From Bactrocera neohumeralis (Eukaryota > Arthropoda > Insecta > Diptera > Tephritidae): DNA of 64,000 bases. Numbering within the stretch: position 1 is the first letter of the stretch; each line of letters begins with the position of its first letter. Shown one piece after another: positions 47,414 through 57,052 of this stretch. The stretch is taken from contig NW_026089623.1 of NCBI RefSeq assembly GCF_024586455.1, positions 9,396,204 through 9,460,203 of the forward strand. The letters are read 5' to 3'. A model generated the notes under the pieces. That model made no database searches, was not told the DNA's origin, and was given only the letters and a program-made list of their open reading frames with translations. Made by a program: the position numbers and the translations under genes.

Positions 47414-47740
47414 AATCAATACTACAACTATAACCTGAAGACACTGCATTTTATTTACTCGCTTTCGACTTGATCACATCAGACTGACACACAAACATTT
47501 ATTGGGAATGCCCCAACAGCCAATATACCCATAGTGCAACTTGGAGAATCGCACAATTCAACATCTAATTGAAAACTGTCAATCTCTGGAATGCGTCCGA
47601 ACAGAACTAAATAACCCTAACTTAAGAGAATTGTTAACAAATGTAAAACAGTCTAACATAAAAGACTTTATAAAATTCATCTGTAAATTTTTATTTATTT
47701 ATTTTTATTTAGAAGTGTGATAAGGTAAAAGCTACTTTTT
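47414..47740 (+). pseudogene. Jockey/I-like retroposon relic, 3' end
   Basis: Frames give 'RLDHIRLTHKHLLGMPQQP', 'NRTIQHLIENCQSLECVR' and 'LRELLTNVKQSNIKDF', the Cys/His tail found after RNase H in I- and Jockey-type ORF2 proteins (compare 'CEDTATIKHLLTLCP' in the I-clade element at 2645-7975). An AT-rich tail follows. The hAT-type element seems to have landed in this relic. Confidence 0.55.
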
Positions 47741-47916
47741 TGTACTGTTAAGGTTTAATTATATTATCCAACCGTAGTGAGGACAGTCAAGATTAGTCAA
47801 GAAATTAAATGTAATCTAAATACTTAAAAATTTTGGTCGGAACATGGTATTAAAGCATTAAAGCCAAAATGATTTGCTTATACAAACACACATATGTAAT
47901 AACAAGTAAAGAAAGC

Positions 47917-48039
47917 TAAGTTCGTGTATAACCGAACATCTTATACTCTTGCATGAGGCATGAATAAATGTTTTCAGGTGCATAAGGTTTCTCACATTTT
48001 AGGCTCAAAAATGCAACGTTGTTAGAAAAACCCGTTTTA
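47917..48039 (-). repeat. DINE-like fragment, hairpin end
   Basis: AGTTCGTGTATAACCGAACAT forms the 3'-type hairpin, followed by CTTATACTCTTGCATGAG. Similar in layout to copies A and B but a different subfamily. The other end appears to be at 48780-49000. Confidence 0.45.
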
Positions 48040-48560
48040 TTAGAATAACTCATACTACTGTAATCAAATTGAAAGGTGAACTTTTAATTTAACTTCGCGT
48101 GTTTTCGAATCGGTAAATTTTTCTCTGTAAGTTGGTATTACTGTTAGGGACATCTATGCTAAACTTCACGTCAAAATATTCGTTAGTATTTGAAATACGC
48201 GTCGTTTTGTGAGGTTCTAAAAGTGAACTTTTCGATTTTTACTATTTCTGAGTTTATTGGACAAAGAACCGCGATAATGCACCATCTCATACTGCTATTG
48301 GTTATTGGTGATAATTTCGCCACATTTTCAACTAATATCGTGCATTCGCCTGATTTACCTTCGTGTAACTTCTGGCTATTCAGCAAATTCACATGAGCAC
48401 TCCGAGGACATCGTTTTGACTCAATTGAGGATTTTTCTAAGTGATATGACGACTGGAAAATTCGTTGGCATAAGTGTATTGCGGCGGGAGGGGATTACTT
48501 TGAAGGAGATGAAATGGACAAAATTTACCTTTCAATTTGATCACAGTAGTATATCGTATT
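48040..48560 (+). pseudogene. Mariner relic, C-terminal half
   Basis: Plus-strand frames: 'SHTAIVIGDNFATF'-like sequence near 48285, 'DLPSCNFWLFSKF', 'RTSFDSIEDF', and near 48455 'WHKCIAAGGDYFEGDEMDK'. These are mariner C-terminal blocks. Inverse sister of 41240-41710. It separates two DINE-like pieces. Confidence 0.65.
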
Positions 48561-49117
48561 TATATAGGGCTAAGATAATTATTGATCTCATTCAACCAAT
48601 TTTTGGCATATTTATTATCAGAAAGCAACTCTCTCCGAATTGCAATAATATATCTCATAGAGTGTTCGATATTTCCGGTAAGAAAATAGCAACAGTGAGG
48701 CAGTGGAATACCTACATTCGATATATGGGGGGGACCTGGATAGATATGATCCATTTATGACAATTTTTAGATTAGGATAGCATACCTCAAAACGACTTGC
48801 CGTTATATCTCACTTTTAGTAGTTTTTAACAAAACCGTCATATGTGGAGAGCCAAAAGCATATCTCTTCCAACCAATTTGGTTATTATAGATTGAATGGT
48901 TTAAGAGATACATATGTACATTAAAGTTATTAGAGGGCGGGACCACGCTCACTTCTATATTTTTTCAACCCTTCCTTATGCAATTCGTTTTACTAAATAA
49001 CAACTTTTTGTGGAGCACTGCATGGCTTGACAAGTGCAAAGAATTACTTCAATTTGAGGCATTTTCTAAATGAACACTGATTCTAACGAGCCTAAAATAT
49101 ATATTGTATATCAAAAT
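48561..49117. repeat. DINE-like fragment and unassigned sequence
   Basis: 48780-49000 has TTATTAGAGGGCGGGACCACGCTCAC-type sequence (GGGCGGGACCACGC word) and CCAATTTGGTTATTATAG, as in the body of DINE-like elements. The rest is unassigned. Confidence 0.4.
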
Positions 49118-49838
49118 TATGAGTGATGATAAAACTCAAAATACACCTGCAGAAGCCACATGCTAGAAACATACTGCTATAAAGCAAATAAAAATTAAAG
49201 ATTTTTCTTCGGCTAAATTTATTTTTAAAAGTGGCCGTTTAATAAGATACTGCACTAGATTTTCTTCTTCACCAACTCAGGAAAACAAATACCTGCATGT
49301 GAAATAGAAATAGTTCAAGGATGTTATGAACGGTGACTGTCCTTGCGGGAAACCATTCAAAATTTTTCAAAGCACAAAGGGAAGCTCTAAAAGAAAGGTG
49401 GGAAAAAAATTTTGCCGGTAAAAAAGTAATGACACTAACGAACGGTTCTATTGACATGGAATGTCACCACAGACAGCTTGGATCTTATATTTGTAAATAT
49501 ATGAGACGCAGCATTACCGGAAAGTCATTACTTTAATGGAATTAGAAGAAACCGCCCCCATCACGAAAATATTGTCCCATTTTAAACAGAAGCTTTTACA
49601 AAACAGCATATTTGACAAATTAACCAAATAAAAAACCGTCATTCATGATGTGTTCGCAGAGTTTTTATTATATATTAACAGAGCAACAATTTTGTCAAAG
49701 TAAACAGACTTGGCATAAATTGCTTGACCCATGCGCATATTGTCATAAAAGCATCACTCAATACTTCGTAAGAACTACGGGTTTATTTTGATATACAAAA
49801 TCCCGAATATAACTTACAAAATATTGGGAAGTGGAAAA
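49118..49838 (+). pseudogene. BEL/Pao gag relic
   Basis: 'MSDDKTQNTPAEAT', 'SSAKFIFKSGRLIRYCTRF' and 'SSSPTQEN' match the gag N-terminus at 9153 (same 'RYCTRFSSSP'). Near 49450, 'GSIDMECHHRQLGSYICKY' and 'ITGKSLL' match the gag middle. Between them most of gag is deleted. A mariner cuts the relic at about 49839. Confidence 0.75.
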
Positions 49839-50806
49839 AGTCTTTTCGTATTACTAATCAAACTTCAACTTATTTTTTTATATTTTTAATGAACTTTAAC
49901 GAACCAAATATGTACCATTTTGGTCGATCATTTTTTTTCATTTTTCCGCTAGAGATAGTGTCAGTGTAAAACTTTTTTGGTTTCTCGGCGAAAAACTGCG
50001 AAAAGTAATTTTCATAGGCTTCTCTTGAAGAGAATTTTACTTCATTAAAGGAGTTTTGCATTGACCGAAACAAATGGTAGTCCTATGGTGCAAGGTTAGG
50101 GCTATATGTATGATGGATGCATAAAAGCTTCCCAACCAAGCTCTCTCAGTTTTTGCCGAGTCATCAAAGAATGTGTGTGATCTAGCGTTGTCCCTCTTCA
50201 ATCCCTCATCAGTTATTGACAGTAAAATGTAGAATCAATCGTTCGACCAGGTTGGAGCAGCTCATAGTGGATGATTCTTTTCCAATCTCACCAAATACTC
50301 AGCATAGCCTTTCGATGCGTCGATCCTGGCTTTGCGACCATTTGTTAAGCTTCACCACGCTTGGACTATTATCTTTTTCGCACATAATTGTCGTATTTGA
50401 CCCACTTTTCGTCTCCTGTTACCATTCGCTTCAGAAATGGGTTGATTTTATTTCGTTTCAGCAAGGAATCGCAATTGTTCCATTAAATTTTTCACAAAAA
50501 ATTTATGTGGTACCCAAACATCGATCTTCTTTTTGGAGCCAACCTTTTTTATATTGTTCAATGGCTTGCGTGGCATTCTTACCTTTTTTATACAAAACTT
50601 TCAAAATATAGCGAATTTCTTCAATAATTTTGCTCATTTTTGAACAGCAGTAACTTTTTTCAACTTCCCTGAATTTAATTTTTAATAAAGCTTAAAATCT
50701 CACCTTTTTTTTTCCAACACGCTATAGTATGACACAATTCGATTGGTAGCACTGGATATATACGACTGCAACGACATCTATTGACAAAACACGAAAAGAC
50801 TTTTAT
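49839..50806 (-). pseudogene. Mariner element with decayed transposase
   Basis: The ends share AAAGTCTTTTCGT in inverse orientation (about 49840 and 50795). Minus-strand frames from about 50637 down: 'MSKIIEEIRYILKVLYKKG', 'KAMLSIWWDWK', 'LLQPGRTIDS', 'AEKPKKFYTDTIS' and 'DQNGTYLVR' near 49900. The Asp in 'WWDWK' is a catalytic position in mariner enzymes. Stops and frameshifts are many. A shorter relative lies at 61404-61702. Confidence 0.75.
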
Positions 50807-51690
50807 GATCCAATACTAGAACATAATTTAAATGTTAGCATGTATAATTTCGGACTTTCTTAACAGGACTACGACCCGAAACATACAGCGCTATGGATAT
50901 TGCGCAATACCCAAAAGTTTTAGGAACGCTGGTTAGTATCCGCAAACAAAACATAACATCCAAAACTGGCCTTCAAAAAGTAATTTCGAAAGAACGGGGA
51001 GAAATCTCCATGGAGTAAGCAAAATAATTAGCATTTTAAGTGCAAAATAGATAAAAAGAATTAACTTCTTCTGTAGAATAAAGATGAATGGATACGCTAC
51101 CCGCTATTATTTGAAAGTAAAATTTATATATGTTTCAGTTGAAGACTCTTTATCTACATATGTTCCTTTAACCTTTTCGATTTGAAAAGCCGTTGAAGTA
51201 AATAAAACATATTTCGCATAGTCAATATGCGTCCAAATGAACACGTGTTTACTGTTTAAAATACCACGAATGCAAACAAATACCTTTAAGAATAGTTTAA
51301 GTTACGAAATGGGACCAATTTAACCCTTTTTAACCACTTATTTTCTACGCTTGGTATCTTTGAAAATATACCGGTTCGTATCGAAAGGGTTAAAATTAAA
51401 ACATAATTTTTGAAGTGAAATAAAATTAAAACTACAATTCAATAATTAAACAATATAATTTAATAACATAAAAATATATATATAATATAATCTAAGAGTT
51501 GCAAGCAATTTTTTTCTTGAAATTACCGTATTACTACTATATACCTCTTGAAAATTTAGTGCATTTTATGAATAAAACACTGCAAACGTGTTAGCGACCA
51601 AAAGTGCACATACAATTTTTATAGTTTTTAAAACTGGAGTCTTTTTAAACTTTTTGGAGAATTTGGATTTTTAAAAATAAAATTCATTCA
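50807..51690 (+). other. Mostly unassigned; short Tc1-like transposase fragment at about 50868-51010
   Basis: 'QDYDPKHTAL' at 50868-50900 resembles the second catalytic Asp block of Tc1-like enzymes (QQDNDPKHTA), followed by 'NFERTGRNLHG'-like text. From 51020 on I see only AT-rich sequence. Confidence 0.45.
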
Positions 51691-51699
51691 CTTTTCGAA

Positions 51700-52160
51700 A
51701 ATTACTTTTTGATGCAAATCAAAGTTTTTATTTTAGAGGATAAAATTTACTCTTTAGTTGATGCGGATTTCGCCTCAGTAGTGTATGAGAACTGGTCTGA
51801 TTTGCATGCCATTAAATTCATTGCGTGCATTAAATTTGGTAGGAGAGTATGTGCCGTAAATAAAATATGCTCAAAGCTTGTATATTTGGAGGCTTTCTTT
51901 AGCTTGGCACCATATTTTCGGAAGGCTAAGTCTGGCGTTTTATTTAGTCTATCCGCTGGTGAGATAATTAAAGTAACAGTTCTCTTCAGTGTTTTGAAGA
52001 TGACTGTTGTGAGTATTAGCGCCCTGCCTTCTTTTTCGCCATGAAGCCTTAGAGTTTTTAATACCTTTGAATATATTACCGGTGATTTACTCTGTCTGTG
52101 ATAAACTGAACCAACACAGTTTACACTCATTTGTATATCCCCACACCAGTACAATTCCAC
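51700..52160 (-). pseudogene. BEL/Pao pol fragment
   Basis: Minus-strand '[14 protein letters not shown]' (near 51800-51760) matches '[15 protein letters not shown]' in the RT of the left BEL element. The DNA CTCAGTNGTGTATGANAACTGG is also shared. The preceding open frame, up to 52160, has no motif I can place with certainty. Confidence 0.5.
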
Positions 52161-52369
52161 CCTCGTGCTTAACCGAACATATTGTTTACTTCCTTTGCTT
52201 TTCGAAATTCACTTTTGGCAAACTTTGTTGCCACAATCAGGTACAAATATGTTGAACTTCGTTTCGTAACTAAATGTTACTTTCGACCAAAACGCCACAC
52301 CATCATTATGTACGTTTTTGAGCTTCTTTCAATTTTTTTCATTTATAAGCGACTTTTTTCGACGAGTTC
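52161..52369. other. Unassigned sequence
   Basis: No feature recognised. Confidence 0.3.
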
Positions 52370-52475
52370 GGAAATTGCATTATTGCCCCATTTCGTGAAT
52401 ATATCTCGTCAAAGGAAAGAGTTTTCCATATAAGCACCCTTTTCCGATTGTTCAGTTTGTATGGCATCTAAGATT
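52370..52475 (-). repeat. DINE-1-like fragment
   Basis: CATTTCGTGAATATATCTCGTC and TTTTCCGATTGTTCAGTTTG follow the order of the repeat unit in copy B. Confidence 0.55.
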
Positions 52476-52539
52476 AAATATTAATTTAATCAACAACTGA
52501 CCAGATATGCACCAAATCTTGAAAAGTTAAATCCCATTA

Positions 52540-52600
52540 AAAGAGGATCAACACACACCACATCTTCGTCTATTTCAAAGCTGCTTTTGACAGCACGAAA
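52540..52600 (+). pseudogene. Short RTE reverse transcriptase fragment
   Basis: 'THHIFVYFKAAFDS' matches the first catalytic block of RTE RT (usually FVDFKAAFDS, here with Tyr for the first Asp). It is joined directly to a mariner fragment. Confidence 0.55.
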
Positions 52601-52816
52601 AGTAACTGCTTTTTTGCCGCTAGAGAAACGTTCCGTGAGATTAATAGTGTTTTGGGGTATGGTACTCTATCACTTCGAACTGCGGAGGAATAGTTTCGAC
52701 GGATCATAGCGGATAAAAATGACACCATGGAAAAGCCAGCCGGTGGAAGACCTGTAACGACGAATATCGACCAAATTATGGAAAACATCGAGTTAGACCG
52801 GCATGTGGCATAATAA
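52601..52816 (+). pseudogene. Mariner transposase N-terminal fragment, split by a retroposon
   Basis: 'GYGTLSLRTAEE' (then a TAG), 'RRIIADKNDTMEKPAGGRP' and 'TTNIDQIMENIELDRHVA' are the HTH region of an irritans/cecropia-type mariner. The gene continues at 54247 after a retroposon insertion. Confidence 0.75.
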
Positions 52817-53306
52817 TAATAATACCCAACGATTACCCTCCTCCCGCCCAACCGAAGCGAGGGGCGCAATTCGCAAAAGACCGGAATTAGCCGAGTCATA
52901 AAAAGCAAGAGAGTTTTAAGTGTTGCGATCTTAAGTTGCTCAGCTATAGAAACAATAAGTTCAACTGTCGAAATTAAGAATTAGATTAAAGTAAGTATAT
53001 TATTTTTAAATGTTACTTGTTAAGAGTAGATAAAATAATTTTGTTAATGGTAAAGAGTGAGTTGGGTAGATCAAATGTGCTGGAAAGAGAATTGAAATCG
53101 TGACATATACGGCGGAATGGTTCGTTTAACTCAAAATTTGTTCTAGAAAACTTTAAAAGTAAACATTAAACGATTAAAATTAAAATTAGATAAGAGAGAT
53201 GGGCTACAGACTGACCCATCCATGAGTTTTACAAGAAATATTATACCAAGCATCCCCCTACGACTAGCGAGTAAAGAGAGATTTATACGTTTTAACACTG
53301 GTCGAG

Positions 53307-53796
53307 ACCAATCGTGCTTGGCTAGGCCAAGTGGTGTTTACATACATTTGTTTGGAAATACGTGTTGTATTTACGCTCACATATGTACAATATAGATACA
53401 TTTTTGAAATTTCTTACCTCTCGATTTGGTTGAAATCAAATTGACTGCCTTGTTCACGCTGGGCGTGCCAATAGCGTTCACAAAAAATGTAACATTTTGA
53501 GAAAAATTACATTTTTGCTTAACCTTTTAAAACGCTCTAGCGGCTAAAGTATTTGACCTAGGTGGGGCGTGGCAATAGCGTTCACAAAAAATGTAACATT
53601 TTGAGAAAAATTACATTTTTCTTAACCTTTAAAACGCTCTAGCGGCTAAAGTATTTGACCTAGATAAACATACAAACCAATTTGGACATGTATCGAACAT
53701 GAAAACAGATAAATCAACCGTGCGAAGTGATAGAAACATATCAAAGTTCATATATTTTCATACAAAATATATGGGATCTAGCCAAGCACCATTGGT
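53307..53796. repeat. MITE inside the Jockey-like fragment
   Basis: Ends are ACCAATCGTGCTTGGCTAG and, inverse, ACCAATGGTGCTTGGCTAG, 19 bp with one mismatch; 490 bp in all. It contains a tandem duplication and no coding sequence. Confidence 0.7.
53461..53663. repeat. Tandem duplication of about 100 bp
   Basis: Units at 53461-53564 and 53565-53663 share GGGCGTGNCAATAGCGTTC, AACATTTTGAGAAAAATTAC and CTCTAGCGGCTAAAGTATTT. They differ by a few single-base indels and substitutions, so the duplication is recent compared with its surroundings. Confidence 0.9.
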
Positions 53797-54246
53797 GCAC
53801 TAAGGTGTAATATTATAATATCTTTTTATCGTCCTTTTCGATACGACATCCTTGAATTTTTTTTCTGAATTCTATAGACAATAAAATTCTAGGAAGCTAC
53901 CTGGAAGCGCAAGTCGTTTGCTACACTCTAAATATATTTAAATAACATTTAAAAACAAAATATGCCTGGCCAGACCCGAGGGTCTCGATGAGGGTTAAAC
54001 GGTTAGTATAAGGGGAAGATTTAAACTGGAAAGCCCATGGCAAATTTAGGGCAAACAATAAAAATTGTTTTCAAACGGACTCTAATTTCTCCGAATGGAG
54101 AAGCATACTAAGAGCACTTTTAGCTTTAAAAACCGTGGAAGATGCGTGAAGATTAAAATTGAGTTTGGGGTCCATAGTTACTCCCAGATCAACAAAACTG
54201 CATACTTGCTCCAACCCAAAGTTTTGTATTGCGTATGAAGTAGGGT

Positions 54247-54520
54247 ATTGCGTAGGTCTCACGACATCGTTCAGAAGATGGGAGTTAGTCACCAAACCAT
54301 TTTAAACCATCTGCAGAAGGCTCGATACACAAAAAAGTATGATGTTTGGATGCCGCATGATTTGATGGAAAAAAAACCTTCTGGACCGAATCAACGCCTG
54401 CGATATGCTGCTTAAACGGAACGAACTCGACCCAAGCGGGTCTACGAGGGGGGTATTATGAAGTTGCTGTCTAGATGGAAACAGATTATCGAACGAAATA
54501 TTTGAACTAAATCCGACCAC
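54247..54520 (+). pseudogene. Mariner transposase, continuation after the retroposon
   Basis: 'SHDIVQKMGVSHQTILNHL', 'QKARYTKKYDVWMPHDLM' follow on from 'ELDRHVA' at 52816. The C-terminal 'YEGGIMKLLSRWKQIIERN' comes straight after, so the catalytic core is deleted. Confidence 0.75.
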
Positions 54521-54892
54521 TGTAACACGTTTTATAAAGCATTGAATAAAGAGCAAAAAAGCGGAAGGGAGATATTTAAAGCGAGGTCTACGCCAATTAA
54601 GAAGAATAAGTTGATGATTCCAAACATTCTCCCTCTATCAGTCGTTTACTATTAAAGTGATCTGGGAAATTTTATTTATGTATTAATAGTTCATTACGAA
54701 CAATAAATGGCTAAGTTTGTAAAATATTCTGTTCTTTGAAATTAGAACATAGTTCCTTTTATTGCAACCACTATTTTATTACTTGAGTGCACGAATTTGA
54801 TCAGTAAATTTATTTCCGATTTTTCTTCAATAATATTTTGTACAACTAATTGACGTTTACTCGCTAAGAGTAGAGTCGCCTAAGTTCAAATA
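54521..54892. other. Unassigned AT-rich sequence
   Basis: No coding or repeat signal recognised. Confidence 0.3.
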
Positions 54893-55412
54893 ATGGGTTG
54901 TCAAACGAGTCTTGCGGTATTTTTATTGATTTTTTTTTGTTTTTTATTGAAATGAATTTTTGATGATTCATGCCCAGCTCTTGACCGATGCTACAGCTGC
55001 TACTACTATACCGGTATCTTTCGACCAATTCAGCGATTTTATCGCAATTTTCGACGACAGGCCTTCCGGAGCGTGGCGCATCTTCCACGACCTTTACACC
55101 AGAACGAAAACGTTGAAACCATCGTTGTGCGGTGGAAATGGAAACTGTATCGGGTCCATAAACTGCACAAGTTTTAATGGCGGCTTGAGATGCATTTTTG
55201 CCTTTATCGTAGTAGTACTGTAAAATATGCCGTATTTTCTCTTTATTTTGCTCCATGTTTGCGACGCTATAACTCATGAACGACTTAAAACAAACACGTA
55301 AAATGAGCTTTCCAAAAAGGTATAGCATGACCCGATGCGACGAAGAAAACTAGAACTACGCGCTTTCAGCGCCAGCTAGGGAAAATACCGCAAGACTTTA
55401 TTGACAACCTAT
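54893..55412 (-). mobile_element. Mariner deletion derivative (520 bp)
   Basis: Inverted ends ATGGGTTGTCAAACGAG and ATAGGTTGTCAATAAAG continue into a shared TCTTGCGGTATTTT. TA flanks at 54891-54892 and 55413-55414. On the minus strand, from 55258, it encodes the mariner HTH region: 'MEQNKEKIRHILQYYYDKG', 'ISTAQRWFQRFRSGVKVV', 'RSGRPVVENCDKIAELVE' to 'GQELGMNHQK', then joins straight to the right-end sequence. The catalytic domain is absent. Confidence 0.85.
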
Positions 55413-55414
55413 TA

Positions 55415-55919
55415 CATTTCCTTCAATTAAAGATTAAAAATTATTTGATGATTTTCCCCAGAGAAATGCTACTATAAACCCACTGATATTTTTATTGGTG
55501 CAATTCTTTTTCACAAGCATTGTTATAAATGTATCATTTACCAGCTTTTCTGAAGTTTAATTGTATAAATCTGTATCAATATAGAAATCTTCCAAAAGAC
55601 TTGTTTCCTATAAATTTTCATTAGAAATTGGCATAGAAGCGATTTTTTTGGCATCCTTTAGGAAAATTTACTGAGGCGAATTCTTATCTTGTTTTAATTT
55701 CATTATTTATTGAATATGAACAAACAAATAAAAATGGACATAATATCTTAACTTTATAAACAAATTGCTCATGTGATCTTATTTCTATTATATTTGGTAG
55801 AGCTTTTTTATTTACCACAAGTGTATAAATATAATACTTGCTCTAAAGTTCTCAAAATTTATTTTTTTAATTTTGGTACGTATATAATTTATAATTTAAG
55901 TAGGAAACATTGAAATTGC
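55415..55919. other. Unassigned AT-rich sequence
   Basis: No feature recognised. Confidence 0.3.
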
Positions 55920-56362
55920 ATTTGTTTTGAATTCGCAATTGACACAGCAACATTTTAAAATAGAGACAATTTTTGTGACTTGAGACAATGTTGCAATTCA
56001 AAACGTGACAGTCACAAAAATCTCTCAATTAAAAACGAACAGATCTAATCAGAGTTTTATTTACAAATGAATGAAAATAAATATGTCGATAACAAATATT
56101 CATTTTTCTATAACATAGTCAAAAAGCATAATTACATCGTCAAAATAAATGTTGACGTTGTTTCAGAATATTTAAATTTATGTGAAATTTATTTAATTTT
56201 AACTTTTTCCTGTTTGAGTTGCTGCTAACTAACAGGTCACAAATTTGGGACAATATCTTGTGACTAAAGATTAGAGACTGTGTTGTGAATAGTATAGTCA
56301 CAAATTGAGACTTTATCTCAAAATGTCTCAAATAGTGACTAGAGACTGCTTACGGAATTGCT
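55920..56362. repeat. Unclassified interspersed repeat, uninterrupted copy
   Basis: Related to 17430-18412. Shared words include TTGTGACTAAAGATTAGAG, GACTAGAGACTGCTTAC and GACAGTCACAA. AGAGACAATTTTTGTGACTT and its near-inverse forms recur, so it can fold on itself. Non-coding; about 440 bp. Confidence 0.55.
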
Positions 56363-56479
56363 TTATTTGTTTACACCATAGGAAATTTTTGCAATCTTTT
56401 TCAACACAGAGAAAAAATGGTTTGGTATTTTCATCATATTTTTAAAAGCTTTCAACTATTGTCCTCGTCATTACGCACA

Positions 56480-57050
56480 CTGCTATAGTGATTCCAACCT
56501 TCCCCATGGGTGGAACAAAAAAAACTCCACTAAAAGATACTCGGAGACAAATTATTCGGCGTCGTCTGTATATACATAGTTCTCCATACAATGGAGAAAC
56601 TTGTGGAAAACTGCTCAATAGCACAGAAATAAAAGTTGCTCTAAATCTTCGTTTAAAAAATAAAAATATTGCAGAAATCGTCAAATATTTAATTACAAGT
56701 CGTAAAGCGGTTATGAATTAATTGAAAGATCGTGAAAATAACGCAAAAGCACATATGAGCGGGCGGCCAAAAACGGCAACTAGGAGAAAAAGAGCAATTT
56801 TACGAATTTATTATTAGTACCTTACAGCTAAACAAATTGCGGAAAAAGCTGGTGTAAAACCAAAAGTTCTCAATGTACAAAGAATTCTAAAAAATTCCTA
56901 TACCAAAAAACGTGGAAAGTTGCTCATAAAACCACCACTTTCAGCGAAGCATCGTGCAACAAAATTGAAGTTTGCTCAAAGTCATATCAAATGAAAGAAA
57001 AGATGGAGCCATGTGCTGTTTACAGATGTAAATATAGTCTATAATCTATA
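56480..57050 (+). pseudogene. Tc1-like transposase, N-terminal part
   Basis: Frames give 'LNLRLKNKNIAEIVKYLIT' (HTH), 'SGRPKTATRRKRAILRI', 'LTAKQIAEKAGVKPKVLN' and 'KRWSHVLFTDVNIVYNL'. The Asp in 'LFTDV' is the first catalytic Asp (usual form F(T/S)DEKKF). Two stops interrupt it, and the mariner copy 3 truncates it at 57050. Confidence 0.75.
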
Positions 57051-57052
57051 TA

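Larger units (their letters stand above)
52817..54246 (-). mobile_element. Jockey-like retroposon fragment inserted in the mariner gene, carrying a MITE
   Basis: On the minus strand it ends in a (TTA)n tail (52830-52817). Coding traces include 'NFGLEQVCSFVDLGVTMDP' and 'KLNFNLHASSTVFKAKSA' (about 54240-54110) and 'RRGMLGIIFLVKLMDGSV' (about 53260), blocks near the C-terminus of Jockey-type RT. A close relative is at 61703-62010 (shared ATATACGGCGGAATGGTTCG). It is 5'-truncated. Confidence 0.65.
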
